64,000 nt of DNA from Lactarius indigo (GCA_025766275.1 JAFKAC010000011.1:1240001-1304000); one strand, 5' to 3'; counted from the first letter of the stretch, positions 42,138 to 54,984 are shown. A program made the numbers and translations. Notes: generated from the sequence alone by a model not told the origin.

Positions 42138-45100
42138 AGGTAGGGGCTATCAGGAACTTGCACCCCTTTATGTAAGCTATAAACCCTAGGGTTAGATTAT
42201 ATAATGTGTATGTAAGCGGCCATGGTGAGAGGGTTGACTTGGGAAAAATCCTGGCCTGGGGTTTGCATGTTTAGGGTTATTGAGCTCAGCATCATTGTGA
42301 TCCCAGGCAAGTTGTTGCAAGCTGACAGACAACTCAAGAGTGATAATTCAAGCATTATCGATGTATGTGCATGACTTCTCTGTAGGCTACTAAGCTACAG
42401 ATTCTAATAAATGGTTTCCTTTGCTTCAAGAATGCTTTGGGGCGGTAATGTGAGATGTCTGTGATATTTTTTATTCACCCACACTGCTTGTGCACCTGAC
42501 AGCCTGTCCCTGTAAGTGGTAATAAAACATGTGGCTTGGTTCACAAACCTGTGAGGGAATGAGCCATGAAACAAAACAAAAAAAAATACTGACTGTCAGA
42601 TGTGAAGAAGGGGGATGCTGTCAAGGCTCTCCTTCACAGTTTGCTTCATTCCGAGGGCAGTCTTTTCTCAGGGGGTGGCATGGTATCAAGCTTTGGCTGC
42701 ACCCCAATATTGCTCAATAAAATTGAGCTCACAGTGATATTTTGGGTAAAAGTTGCAAATGTGGCCGCATGACCTGATTAATTCCTCAAGCTATGATTTC
42801 TCAGCAATGAAATCAGGCTGGAGGAAAAGGATGCACTGGCAGCAGCAGTCCATGCAGCCCGGGGGGCACTTGAACTGCCAACACTGAGTGGCCAGCCCTG
42901 CTTTGGGCCACAGCCTGTGTTCACAAATGATTTGCTCCATGCCCTTGAACCAGCTGGGCATGGAGGGGTGGTTGTCTGATAATAAAAAGGTTGTGGCTCC
43001 CTGGTTGGTAATTTACTGTCACACATGCACACTCCGTTGAGATGATGTGTCAATCTGTGCTTTGGACCTGGGGGTAGTGAGGATAAAGTATCCAAGGAAT
43101 AAACAATGACACACCTTTGACCATCCATCAAGCCAAAATCACATCGTCTGCACACTTCTGGTGGCTTGGTGCATTGTTGAAGAGAAGCAACCCCTGCATG
43201 TAGCCACCTGTGAGCCCCTCAAAAATATTGATAGCATGTTCTACCTGGACAAGCAGGTCGTTTGCCATGAACCAGCTGTCCCTGTTCTTCCCAGGCCAGA
43301 AGAACACCCAGGCATCACTGTGTGAGCATGAGTGGGATTGAAAGGGAAAGGGCCAGTGATAATGCACCCATCATTGTCGCACAGTGCACCCCAATCTGCA
43401 GTCAAGAAGTCTGAAACCATCAGGGTGAGGCCTTCTCCCTTTGGTCTTGGAACATTCTTGCTGGGACAGCCCCAGTATGTTTGCCATTGGTCATTTTGAT
43501 AAAAAATCAATTCATCGTGAGTGATGAGAATGAGACGAAAGTGGCCGTTCACCTTGGGCACAGGGAAGCCCAAGGGGTGAGGCAGCTCATTCCCCACATC
43601 ATCCCAGCTGTGAAAGCAACACTCATATTGCTTAAATTGAACCACAAATCCCTTCCTGTATTCCACAACATCCTCACGTTCATGGCCATTAACATACATG
43701 CCATTCTGGTGTCTGCCAAACTGCCACCCCAAGTTGATTAACCAATGATGTGAGGTGCCCATCAATATTGATGGCTTGTGGATGCCAGCTCACATCAATT
43801 GGGCCTGCACCTCTGGGCTCAAAACGACTTCCATAACACCAGCTGCTGTGAGGGATCCATGTTTTGCCTTCTCACTGAGGGTGAGTTTGATTTCATTAAC
43901 AACACCTTTGTCATTCAACACAGATGGCTGAGTTTTGCCATGCTTGTGACTTGGAAGCTCTTGAGTGTGCACAAAGTTAACCACCCATTGTCAGATGGCT
44001 TGCGTGCGAGACCTACCGCACCCTTTGGACTTCATGAAGATTTCCAAGGCACGCTTCCAGGTGAAGCCCAGAGATTCATTCAGATACAGGTTCAACAACC
44101 CGATCATCGCTACTGCACAACCACAAAGCACCAAGTCCAAGTTGAGACTTGTGTTTCTGATCTTGAGGGATAACTCCTCTCGCATGGCCTGCAACTTTGC
44201 ACAGTCTTGAAGGAGCTCAGTGACATTGACCATGGGCTGCTGAGTGGCTGCATCACCAGGGGCATTCCCGTGGTGAATGCCGTTAAGCTCCTTTGGATTG
44301 GTGTCATTGAGGTCTTTAGGATCACTCAGGTCACTGCCACAAGACAAAGATGACTCTTCGTTTTCATACAGAACTGTCCAAGAAGGTCCCCAGTGAGTCT
44401 CCAGCTCCAAGTTGCTAATATCGCCACTAGAGAGCCCATGCATCAACATCATGCATTCTGTTGCCTCCCTGGTCTCATCTTCGGTCTCGGTTTCTTCCTC
44501 CTCTTCAAGCTGTATCACCATTGTGCTGCCTCTGGCACTCTGCAGGTTTTCTGCCACCCCGTTCCCATCATTGGCTGACCCAGCATCATCCCCCACTTCA
44601 AGTGCATTTACTGACACAGTGCCACCATCTGTGTGGCACACGACATCAGTCACTTTGGCCTCGTGCATATCCTTGTTGGCTATGCCCTTGTCCGAGTTGT
44701 GCATCTCATTCTCCTCACTCTGGGTGGCTCCAGTGGATTCTTGCCTTGCACCTTCTGCCTTCTGCCTCAAGAATTCCTGCAACAAGAAGAAACCTTGTGC
44801 TTCAAGATCTCTCTTGGCCTTTTTGTGCCTTCTGATGGTTCTTTCTGATTTTCTGGTGTGATAAGATGTGTGCACATGTTTTCTGGACCCTTCAGGTGCT
44901 GGGGCTTGCCTTGGTGAGTTCTGGGGTGCCGGAATAGAATGATAATTGGCCACAGACAATTCCACGATGTCTGGGTAAATCTCCAGCTTGCCCACTTTGA
45001 TTTCAGTCACTTCCGAGTCCTCACTTGGGAGACGCGTCGCTGCAGGGTTGGTCAATCATGTGACCAAACATCACCAAGGCCAAGTCACACCTGGCCTGGA

Positions 45101-45560
45101 TTCCTTGAACTTCTGGGCCCTTCTGGCTTGTGACTTCTTGACATTTTGGAGGCACAATTGATTTGCTGGTTTTTTCCTCAGCATAAATGTTGATTTTTGA
45201 GACAACAGGAGCTTTAGCGGGTGAACCACTTCACCGTGTTTGTCATCATGACTAATACATGCACATGACTTTACTGTCACATGTGCGGCCACCACTTTTT
45301 GCTTGACTTCAGCAAGTTGGTTTAGATTGACTGTAAATGTTGAGATATTGAGTTTTAATGAAAAAAAATTGTTTTCACTTCTATTCACCAAAATCAAAAT
45401 ATTTTTCAAAAAAAAAATGGGAGTCAAAGAAGGTACAGTTCCCTTTACTTCTCATATTTTACTTTTTGGCCATTGTGATGAGTAAGGGAGGAGAAGAAGA
45501 AACGACAAAGACGACAAAATGCTTACATAAAGGGGTGTGAGTTCCTGATGGCCCCTACCT
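42138..45560 (-). mobile_element. Tc1/mariner-superfamily DNA transposon, 3.4 kb, with TIRs
   Basis: Inverted ends AGGTAGGGGCYATCAGGAAC..CACCCCTTTATGTAAGC (about 39 bp, three mismatches) at 42138 and 45560, flanked by TA on both sides (42136-42137 and 45561-45562), the target duplication of this superfamily. Codes a minus-strand DDE-type transposase with damage. A second, truncated copy is at 37620-38430. Confidence 0.9.
42660..45055 (-). pseudogene. DDE_3-type transposase of the Tc1/mariner element, inactivated
   Basis: Minus strand, split in several frames: N-terminal acidic/coiled region from 45055 (354 codons to 43991), a DNA-binding helix region (43984-43790: RKWVVNFVHTQELPSHKHG), then MGTSHHWLIN..MYVNGHEREDVVEYRKGF (43765-43241) with first catalytic Asp in THDELIFYQND, and a segment 43367-43128. 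In the last, the second catalytic position reads LLLFNNAPSHQ, where the family has FDNAPSH, so Asp is replaced by Asn (G to A). The third, Glu, is in NFIEQYWG near 42710, followed by a TGA (CGA in the other copy). Hence inactive. Confidence 0.8.
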
Positions 45561-45562
45561 TA

Positions 45563-46960
45563 GGATTCAAATAAAAATAAAAATAAAAATCTCCATTCCA
45601 TTTAATGTGTATTGGTCTACCATTACACTAATTTTGAAGTGCTCATAATGTGTTATCGGAGCTTGAAGAAATGTTTATTGCCAAGTGTGGGGACCACAGT
45701 ACTAAAATTGACTTAGACAAATGAAAGCAAGTTCCCAATCTGGGCAGAGGCTCAATTTGTGGCATGTAAATTTTTTACCTCTGGGTGACGCATTCAAACT
45801 CTTCCTTCCCACTTCTTCTCTGTTACTACACTCTCCTTCCTGCCTTCCTCCACATTCTCCAATCTCACACAATCGACATGCAAGAACGACTGGGAACAAC
45901 ATCTTGTCATACCCACTACATTTTGGCCACAAGTACATCTTTTTTTTTTTCTCCCTTTTACTTTCAACTGACAGTGATCGCCGTCACTGCAACAGCCTGC
46001 TGTAGTACACCTTGCCACAGCCAGCCAGTCAAGGCTCTTGAACCCAGCCTCTGCATGCACCCCTGTATCAGGAGGTTCGTCCTCCCTCTCCCTTTCCCTT
46101 TTCCTTTTTTTTTTTTTTGTTTTTTCATTTCATTTCTGACATCCTTTCAGTCACATGCTCATTTGCCTATATTCCCTTGGGGGGAATGCTTTGGGGAACA
46201 ATGGCATCCCCCACCCTCCCTCCCCCATACTTGAGATAAGTTTTTCTTTTTGTTTTCTTTTTTCTTAGCTCATCTTGAGCTGTTGCAGGACAATGGCAGC
46301 AATTACCACTGGTACCCCCTCAATGCAGGCCACCCCACATGCCGCTGAGCCCATTAATGTTGCCCTAATTGTGGCAACAGTCGCTGCTCGACCTCAACAT
46401 CCCCATTGTCACACCTGTTGCCGCCCACCCTGGTCACTGGGGCCAACCCAACTGGCACCCCCCCCTGCCACTGCCACTCCAGTCAGTGAGTGGCTGTGGT
46501 GCTCTTTCTTTCAAATTTACTGACCATGCCTTCTTCAGCTCTCCATTGGTGGGTGGCTGCGGTGCATCCCTGTTGCTGACCACTACCACACCAGCGCATC
46601 TTCAACCCCCACCACCCCAATGGTGCCACAATGGCCTGTCACCACCACCTCAGCCACCGCTCTACCAGCCACCATGCCATGACAACCACACCACTGCCAC
46701 CCCAGCCACCGTGCCACCCTGGTCACCGCTGCCCTAGCCACTGTGCCATGACAAATGCACCACAACAACCACGCTGCTACAGCCACAGCCACTGCAATAC
46801 CACTGTGCCAGTCAACACACCACCACAGCCCCAACCACCGCAGCCACCACCACACCACACCAGTCGCTGCCCACTAACCCAGTAGTACCCCACCCTGTAT
46901 GTAGTACCCTGCCCTGTATTAATTAAATACCAATAATATTTTTATTTTTATTATTATTTG
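45563..46960. other. AT-rich and CCA/CAC-rich low-complexity DNA
   Basis: 45563-45600 has ATAAAA repeats. 45920-46270 has several T-runs in pyrimidine-rich DNA. 46270-46900 is G-poor and dense in CCAC/ACCA (open frames there encode His/Pro/Thr low complexity). No gene credited. Confidence 0.45.
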
Positions 46961-47333
46961 TGACAAATTGATGTGACTGTGACCTGATGTGACCTGACCA
47001 TTTCTTGACTGCTTCTTGACTTCCATAGTCCTTTGAAAGTCAATAAAAAGTCACTGAATTTTAACTGACTTTTGTTTGACTGGAATATGACTTTTCATAG
47101 ACCTTTTTAATCACTGGTACTTGACTTCTGTAGTCAATTTGAAGTCAAAAAAATAGGATGTTAGTCAACAAAAGTCAATGAAAAGGTCATTGACTACCAA
47201 GTGACTATACATTGACCTTAGCCTGACTTTTTTGTGACTTTAGCCTGACTTTTGAAGTCACTAAAATAGGACATCAGTCAAGTGAAAGTCATTGACTTTT
47301 AGCTGACTTTGAATGACTTTTCTTTTTTACTGA
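46961..47333. repeat. TGAC/GTCA-dense block
   Basis: About 370 bp with several dozen TGAC or GTCA tetramers in both orientations, often as TTGACTTTT/AAAGTCA or TGACTTTTGAAGTCA. Ends exactly where the integrase of element 2 begins (47334). Confidence 0.7.
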
Positions 47334-50300
47334 GTATGAGGCCCAGTTATCTTGATGCTTGTTGGCCCAGAATTGCAGGTACTGTTCCAGCCACTGATTA
47401 GTCTGCTCTGATTGTCCATCGGTCTGTGGGTGATAAGTGGTCGAGATGTTCTGTTGGATCCCCAAGATCCAGCATGCTTCATGGGCAAACTTGGAGGTGA
47501 AGCAGGGGTCCCTGTCACTAATGATTTTGTGCAGTAGCCTGAATCTCCTAAATACGTGATCAATGTACAGGAGTGCCATCTCTTTGGCTGTGATTTCTTT
47601 GTTGCATGGGATGAATATCAACGCCTTGCTGCAGTCGTGGTCAGTGACAGTTAGGATGCTGTCAAAACCTTGGGAAGGGGGTAATTTAGTGATAAAGTCC
47701 AAGGCAATGGTGTGGAAGGGGGGAGCATCCATTAAGGGTGTGATGGGGTGAAGTGGTGCTTTCATTGGTCTCGTATTGACCTTATTCTGTTGACATTCTG
47801 CACATCCTGTAACATACTTGTATACATCTTTATGAAGGTGCAGCCACCAGTAATGTTGCTCTACTATTCTCTGTGTTCTTGAGATTCCTGGGTGACCATG
47901 GACCGGAGGGTTGTGGTGGTCCTGGATAATAGTCCAGTGTGTAGAAGCAGGCCCTGTGATGACAAGGTGTCTGTCTTTATACCAACTCCCATTGATTTCT
48001 TTTAGGTGATGGGTGTCGACCCATGCTTCAATGATGATGGGGTCTTGTTGATACCTTGGCCAGTGAAGCATTGGGTGTATTTCAAGGGTACATGTGGTGT
48101 TGGCTGCTCATACGAATACTTCAGGTGGAAGTACTACTACACCTCAATTGTCCTCCTCTCCCTGGTTGTAATGTGGTCTTCTTGAGAGCGCATCTGCCCT
48201 GCCGTTGTTCTTCCCTTTTGTAATGTTACAGTAGGAACATTCAGCTCAGTGTGAGCAAGTCTGGTCTTTCTATGTCAATGAGCAAAGGTTCAGCCAGTAG
48301 TGGCAAGGTTTAAGTGGTTAACAAGGATCTCAGAGTATGACACAATACTCAAGATGTGAGTGGAGTTCAGGGGGTTCAAGAGGTTCGATGGTTCAGCAGA
48401 GAGTTACCCCAAGGGAATGGGAAAACAATGTATACTGTGATGGTAAAGAAGTTGAGTCTAAGGATACAAGCTACTTAGGGCCACAACTTATATAGAAAAA
48501 GGTTTGTTTGTGCAGAACAAACAGATGGTGCAATCCACAGCAAGCGTGAGAAGTAACACAGCAATCCACAGCAAGTGTGAGAAGAAAGTATAGCAATCTG
48601 CAGCAGGCATGGGAAAAAGAAGAAGGTGTGCACAGCTATCCACAGTAAGTGTGAGAAGAAACAAGGATATAAAAGGCAAGTGAGATGTGTCTCAGTTTTA
48701 ACAAAAGTGAGACACCTGCCATAAAAGGGTGCATTTAGCCCAAGTATAGTAGTAATAAAGACTTATAAGGACAATGAGTGTCTCATTGTCTCACTTTGCA
48801 CTAGGAGAGAATCTTAAGGCTCCTAGTGCACAGCAAGTCTGAGAAAGGGAAAGCCAAGAAAGGAAAGACTTTCCCATGAATGCAAGTGTAAGTAAGAAAT
48901 TATGGTAAAGTCGAAAACAAGTCCAGTCTGTAACACCTTTGATGTGGTGGATTTCAAAGTCATATTCCATCAGCTCCAGCACCTCATGTGCTACCCATCT
49001 GCTGATCTTTTGAGGGGTTTTCCAGTACTGGAAGTTGAGGTGGTTGGAGAAGATTTTGATCTTCTGAGGGGACCCGGTGAGGAGGGGTCTCCAATGACGG
49101 AGAGCTTTGACTATGGCTAGTAATTTGAGGTTGTATATGTCATAGTTTTGCTCTGCTTCATTAAGGGTCGCTGAATAGTATCCTATGGGGTGTTTTCTCT
49201 GGTCATCTTTCTTTTGTAGCAATACAGCACCCACCACATATCCTGATGCATCCACTTCAAGTTCAAATTGATCTTGCAGACAGGGATGTGTGAGTCCTGG
49301 TTCTTCTGTGATGAGTCATTTGAGTGTTTGGAAGGCTTTGTTTTCTTCATCTGTCCATTTCCATTCCACATCTTTTCTTGTGAGCCAATTAAGTGGTCAC
49401 ATGTAGTTTGCAAAACCTCAGATGAAGAGATGGTAAAAATTGCAGAAGCTGAGGAAGGATCTCATGTCTCAGACTTTGGTTGGTGTTGGCCATTCTTTGA
49501 TACCCTGGATTTTTACCAGGTCCATATGTGTCACCCCCCTCTCAAGGATTACCCCCAGGTAATCCATCCGAGGTTGGTGAAAGAGGCATTTCTTGAGCTT
49601 GAAATACAGGTTGTGTTCCTCAGCCACATGAAGGACGTCCGTGACTGCAGCCACATGCGTGTCCAGGTCATATCCCTTGCATGTCACAATGCTGATGTCA
49701 TCCATATACATGTGAATAATGGTACCGAGGCATTCATGGTTCGTCATCATCTAAAAGGTGGCAGGTGAGTTGGTCAACCCAAAGAACATGACTGTAGGTT
49801 CAAACTGGCCAAATTTTGTTTTAAAAGCTGCCTTTTCCTGATCGCCTTCACGTATGCATATGTTGTTGTACCCCCACCTGATATCTCATTTTGTATAGAT
49901 GTGGGCATTGCTCAGGTCATAGATGAGGTCTTGAATGAGGGGGAGTGGGTATTGATTATGGACAGTATGGGAGTTGATGACGCAGTAATCCTGTATGGGG
50001 CATAGTTTTCCATCCTTCTTTTTAACGAAAAAGAATGATGATGCATACAGGGACATAGACGGACGAAGGTATCCTTGGGCTAGTTTTTCATCAAGAAATT
50101 CTTTGAGTTTTCCCTCTTCTTCCTGTGTCAGGGGATAGATCTTGCAGTCAATTGCTGATGGTGTTCCAGGTTTGAAGTCGATTGCATGGTCCCATGGCCT
50201 GGCTGGTGGGAAGCACTGTGACGCTTCTTTGTTGAAAAGTTGTTTGAAGGCCTGGTATGCAGGAGGAAGATCCACTTCCTTTGTATGTTGTTGTGCCTGG

Positions 50301-50893
50301 ATAGCCAGCTCCGTAGATGTAGTGGCGCATAAGCGAACTTCTTCTTCCATGAGTTCACCAAGTATGTCATCCTTTGCTTCATTGGTCAGCGCAGCTGCAA
50401 TAACTGTCTTGGATGATTGACTGTCCTTGGTACTAATAACAACTGGCATTATCTCTTCGTGTATTACTGCATCTCTCCAGTTGATGGTTGGTTTGTATGT
50501 TGCTAACCAGGGGTATCCAAGGACGATGTCTTCTTGTCCTAGATCCATGATGAGGAACCTCATTGTCCTGTGTAGTTTCTTTGTGTAGACGTCAAGATCA
50601 GAGAAGTAAGTGATTAACCAAGCTTTATTCTCTGTATTGTCTATGTTCCATATCTTGTGTGCCCATTCCAGGGGCTGGGTTCCAATCCCAAGTTTTTCTG
50701 CAAATCTTGGATGTATGAAGTTGTTGGTGGCTCCCAAATTCACCAATGCTCTTATGTTGGCCATGTGGTAATTTGTGCGAATTGATACTGGAATTTGAAG
50801 AGATTGAAAGCAAGTCATGATTACAGAATTACAGTTTAAAGCCCTCACCCAGGCCAATGGGTTCAGGTGTTCCAAAAACCCTCCTTCCCCCAC
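47334..50893 (-). pseudogene. pol relic of element 2
   Basis: From right to left: protease segment reading LVNLGAT instead of LVDSGAT (catalytic Asp lost) at the 5' end (50893), RT N-terminal part (to 49886), RT with MYMDDISI (about 49690), RNase H ending at HHIKG (48941), solo LTR, KNNGRADALSRR (about 48210), integrase with HGHPGISRTQRIVEQHYWW, GCAECQQNK, LDFITK, SDRDP and GQSEQTNQ. Frameshifts near 49470, 49760 and 48090. Confidence 0.85.
48219..48935 (-). repeat. Solo LTR (717 bp) with 5-bp target duplication CCTTT
   Basis: Ends TGTAATG and CTGTAACA. Direct repeats CCTTT at 48214-48218 and 48936-48940 restore the interrupted RNase H/linker codons when one is removed. Contains several imperfect tandem copies of a 30-45-bp unit with ATCCACAGCAAGxGTGAGAAG (48530-48665), and TATATAAG on the minus strand near 48495 as a promoter candidate. 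Confidence 0.85.
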
Positions 50894-52035
50894 AGATCTT
50901 GCAGTATCTGATCTTTTACTTTGTCACTGGCATTTGCCACTCCTGATAGCCACTCCTTGGCTCGTTCTTCCACTGTTTTGCTGGTGGACATGGCTTGTAA
51001 TTGTGCCAGTGCTTGTTCTTGGGTGTAGTAATTGGTATTGGCAACATGGATGTTTGATGGTCCGCTGATGGCTGGTTGCCACTGCCAGGGCTGTCTAGGG
51101 TGTGGACAATTTCGTGAGAGATGCCCTGGAGCATTACAATTGTAACACAGGACTGTCCTTAGGCTGTGGTGGGATCCTCCTTGCCCTCTCCCTCTTGCTC
51201 CAGGCCCTCCTCTAGGTGGGAATGGGGGTAGTGTTACAGACTCTGTTACAGACTCTGACTCACGACTGGTTATGACTATGGTCCAACTTGAGATTAGTCA
51301 TGGACTCTTACTTCGCATCAGTCAGCATAAGTAGTTTACATGTGAATTGTGACTCATGCATGACTCATTCCTAGGATAGTCGTACTAGGGTTTGAGCTAG
51401 TTACACTATTTGTTCCTTACTGTTCTAGCGGCGCTTTAAAGCCTGTGTGTATCTGTATAAGTAGTCAATCTAGAAGACCAAGAGTCTCCATCTTGGTCTT
51501 CTTCAATCCACTATCTTGACTCATCCTTTGCCTGCCTTAGTCACTGACTAAGTGTGTCTCTGCTTCTATCCATCAAGGGATAGTACTTCTTCATCTCAGC
51601 TGCAGCGTGTGCCAGTGTGCCCCTGTTCAGCTTGCATTGGGTTGACACGTGATCCCCATTCTCCTAGCCTATGCTAAGTTGATTACACCTGTCTCGTGTC
51701 CAAGTCAGACTTATGCCAGTGGAGCATAACAGGTAGCCTGGTATATGGTGGCTTGCTATAATCAATTTCTTCCAATCCAGCCAGCCTCACTTTACTTCAG
51801 TCAGTGGACATATCCATTGCCCAAGGGTTAGCAAGATTTTGTGGTACCATCCATCCCACATTCCTGGTTTTCTTCGGTTTGTTGTCCTTGTAGCTGTCGA
51901 GGCACACTTTAAGGTGAATGTAATTCTTCTGTCTTTTGAGCACTGCCTGCTTCCATTCATCGAATGTTTCTGGTTCATCCAGCTCAAATGTCTTTTCATA
52001 GAGATGTTTGGGGAGTCCTCCTGTGAAGAGGTCAA
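50894..52035 (-). pseudogene. gag relic of element 2
   Basis: Contains GGGTTTT at the gag/pol border (about 50879), a knuckle CYNCNAPGHLSRNC (51110-51150), then, beyond the solo LTR, the GLPKHLYEKTFELDEPETFDEW region matching element 4 Gag. The sixth knuckle residue codon is CGA here, where element 4 has TGA. Confidence 0.75.
51232..51731 (+). repeat. Solo LTR (500 bp) of the element 1 family, target duplication GGTAG
   Basis: Plus orientation, TGTTACAG..GCATAACA, with GGTAG at 51227-51231 and 51732-51736. Follows the element 1 LTR along its length with many C/T and G/A differences. Keeps TATAAGTAG, then 34 nt, ATCTTGGTCTT and the hairpin GAAGACCAAG/CTTGGTCTTC. Confidence 0.92.
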
Positions 52036-52561
52036 TGTCACGAACCTATAACCTGGTCATGACTCAAGGGTGCTTAAGACTGGTCCGCGTCAGCCTGGTC
52101 TTATGTAATCACCTTCCTAAAGGGGAATTCCGAATCGGAGTTTGAAATCTGTTCTCAAACGATCACGTGATCAGTCACGTCTCTCAAGCCACGTGTTGTG
52201 TACATGTGTAATTATCAACCGTTGATTGTTGATCAATCAACAAAGATAATCACCCAAGTCACCACCCCTTGGGGATTCCCGCATTGACTGCGGAATCATG
52301 CCATCCTGATGCAAGATTGTGCCATCGACTGCAGCACAGTCGTTCCATGTTTAAACATCTTCTGATTGGACTCTATTGTTAGATGTCTCTAGAATGTTCC
52401 TTTGCGCAGTACTGCGCAGCACCCGTGGACAGGCCCTAAGCCTGCCCTAAACCTATGCACAGACCACCCCCTGTAGTATATAAGCTGGTGCAATTCTACA
52501 GACAGTCCCTCAGACTGTCCACTTGTGACATCCTCCCTCTTGCCTCTCAGCTCCTTCGAGT
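52036..52561 (+). repeat. Truncated LTR of another family
   Basis: Starts TGTCACGAACC inside element 2 gag, contains TATATAAG (52477-52484) and a palindrome around GTTGATTGTTGATCAATC (about 52219-52240), and is interrupted at 52562 by the LTR of element 3. Its other end should lie beyond the window. Confidence 0.65.
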
Positions 52562-53070
52562 TGTTACGCTCCACCAGCGTCAGTCCGACTTGGACTTGTG
52601 AAGGGCGTAATCGACTTAGCGAAAGTTAGGCGAATGGGGAACACGTGTCAACCCAACGCAAGCTGAACAGGGGCTCACTGGCACACACTGCAGCGAAAGG
52701 GATAAGAGAGAGTATCCTTGGCAGATACGAGTGGAGGCATGCTTAGTCTAAGAACTAAGGCAGACAAGAGACAAATCAAGTGGTGGATTGAAGAAGACCA
52801 AGATGGGGACTCTTGGTCTTCCGAGTCGACTACTTATACAAATACACGCGGGCTTTAAAGCGCCACTTGAATAGTACGTAACCAATAGCATAACTAGCTC
52901 GAACCCTAGTACCGCTATCCTAGGAATGAGTCATACATGAGTCACAATCACATGTGAACTACTATGCTGACTGATACGAAGTAAGAGTCCATGACTAATG
53001 CTGATACCGAACCGTAGTCATAACCGGTTATGAGTCGTGTGTAATGAGTCATCAAGTCCGTACCGTAACA
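52562..53070 (-). repeat. 3' LTR of element 3 (509 bp)
   Basis: TGTTACGCTCC..CGTAACA, same family as 7227-7730, with the hairpin GAAGACCAAG/CTTGGTCTTC near 52794-52822 and the TATA box kept. Confidence 0.95.
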
Positions 53071-53102
53071 TCACCCCCTTTTCAGGAGTGAGGCCCACCT
53101 CA

Positions 53103-54984
53103 CTAGTCCGCTACCGATTCCTGCCTCATTCGTTCTGCCTCGTCTTCCATCCTTGCGAGTATGTTAGCACGCTCCAACCGATAAAGACTGTCCTTTTTGT
53201 CCGTGACTACCATCTCCCTTTCCATCTGCAGTTGCCGTATCCGCTTCTCCAGTTGGTCCTCGGCGAAGGCGAACTGCCGGAACCGTCACAGCTCTTGAAT
53301 GAGGGTGACATCCCCAATGCGCATAAGCAGCAAGTCGGTGGGGTGTCGGTTGCAGAGCATGAAATACTCCTCGTGTGGGATGAAGGCGCGATTGTTCTTC
53401 GGGAGGTGAGGAGTCGCGTAGAGGGGTTTACCGTAAAGGAAACCAGACCCCGGAGCTAGTCCGAGTACGAAGGGGTCTCCTCCTCGGATAACCTGTACGT
53501 GGGATGCTTGTACCGTCGGTCCGTTGGGGAGTTTGATCGGGAACGGAATGTAATCGGGTCCTCGATTGACCCGGAACCCTTCAGGGACGACGGCCCTGGT
53601 TGCTGGGTCTCGTTCGCCCATTGGTGTATAACGAGCCGCTTGTGCCACGGCGACTCGTCCTCGGTGTAAAGGCCCCCCCGCTGCGTCGACGAGGTAGGGA
53701 GTGGCGGCTGGATCTTCAGCGTAGAATTCATGGTTAAGGAATGCGTGCCTGATGGGGTAGTGGTCTCCAAGCTCGTCTTCATCCTCATCTTCGTCCAATA
53801 CTCCCTCCGCTCCTTCATCATTCGGCGTCGGCAGGTGGCGATATGCAGTTGCTCCTGCTGCCACCGCCCCGCCGTCTCCTTCCATTCTTGTTTGTACTTC
53901 TGCATGGCGTCGGGTGGTTTCACCGCGCGGGACAGCTGCTTGAAGCCGAAAAAGCTCATCTTCTGTGAGGAAGACTTCAGGCTCACCGGTGTTGGGGTTT
54001 GTAAGGGCGTACATTGGCGGAGGTGCTGGTTGAGTTGCTGCTGGATCGTCGTCGAGAGTTCCCTGTATGGGCATAGGGAATCGTTGCAGTGTCTGGTGCA
54101 GTTCTTCACCAGTGATAGGGCCGTTTTCCTCATGCTGCACGGAGGGACAGCCTCCTCCCGTAGTTCTAGTGGCTGCGGCGTCGTTGGTGGAGTCGGGGTT
54201 GACAAGTGTGGCTGAGGAGTCGTTGATAAGGGTAGAGAGGAGTGCGAGCTGGTCATTGCGTCGAGTAGAGGACATGGAGTGAATGGGAGATGGGGACTTA
54301 TCACGACAGGAGGCTATCCTTATATGCGTTTCTCTGTCGGGGTTAGAATGTTTGAAGTCCCAAACGGCTTCGTCGGCAAATACATCGTCCTTATCTATCC
54401 ACTGATTGTCCGAATCTGGGTATCCCTTCCATTTCACAAGATACTGGAGCCGACGTCTTCTGCCGAATCGTCGAGAGTCTAGAATCTTTTCAACCTTGTA
54501 TTCTTCTTCATTATCAACCAAATCAGGTGGTGGGCGCTGATAGTTTGGTCCGTGCGTGGGTGTCTCACGATAAGGCGTGAGAAGGTCTATGTGGAAAACA
54601 TCGTGGATGCTCCACTGCATGGGAAGTTCTAGGCGATAATTGACAGGGGACATCACCTGGATGACTTTAAATGGTCCATGTCGTTTGGCTGCTAATTTTG
54701 CGGTTGGTTGGTGTGTGCGTAAGTGGCGCCCCTCAAGCCACACGAGGTCTCCTTCTTTGAATTTGGGCGTATCTTTATGTTTGACCCATGACTTTTGCGC
54801 CCGGAGCATACAGGAGAAGGCACGTTGTCGTGCCTGTTTGAATTGGTCTAGTCGTAGTGATACTTGTGGGATAGGGGAAGGCCTATCGGTCCAATCAGCA
54901 CGAGGATTGAACCCTGATAAGAGGAAGAAGGGGGACTCCCATGTAGTTTCATTAGGCCAATTGTTATGCGTGAATTCTGCCATT
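53103..54984 (-). pseudogene. Element 3 pol, C-terminal part (integrase end, chromodomain, C-terminal module)
   Basis: Open from the element 4 junction (AEFTHNNWPNETTW) through GPF/Y, chromodomain (YKVEKILDSRRFGR..YLVKWKGYPDSDNQW) and the C-terminal module (LYGKPLYATPHL) to a TGA at 53288-53286. After it the tail frame continues to a TAG at 53103-53105. At the codon where element 1 has TGA (1257-1255), this copy has CAA. Confidence 0.85.
54981..54984. other. Target duplication CATT of element 4 (left)
   Basis: CATT occurs directly before the left LTR and directly after the right LTR (62654-62657). Removing one copy plus element 4 restores the element 3 reading CTGCCATTGGTAGATAGCG. Only 4 bp match, one fewer than the 5 bp of the other insertions. 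Confidence 0.75.

Larger units (their letters stand above)
47334..52035 (-). mobile_element. Decayed Ty3/Gypsy element 2 carrying two solo LTRs
   Basis: Relative of element 4 (same Gag and Pol order and wording) with no LTR of its own left. Truncated in integrase at 47334 and cut in gag at 52036 by another LTR. Two insertions interrupt it: 48219-48935 and 51232-51731. Heavy loss of CpG relative to element 4, with TG/CA in its place; many stops and frameshifts. Confidence 0.88.

Noticed and set aside
46270..46900. His/Pro/Thr-rich open frames as a coding region
   Set aside because: CCA/CAC low-complexity DNA gives open frames on both strands; no start context or conserved domain.
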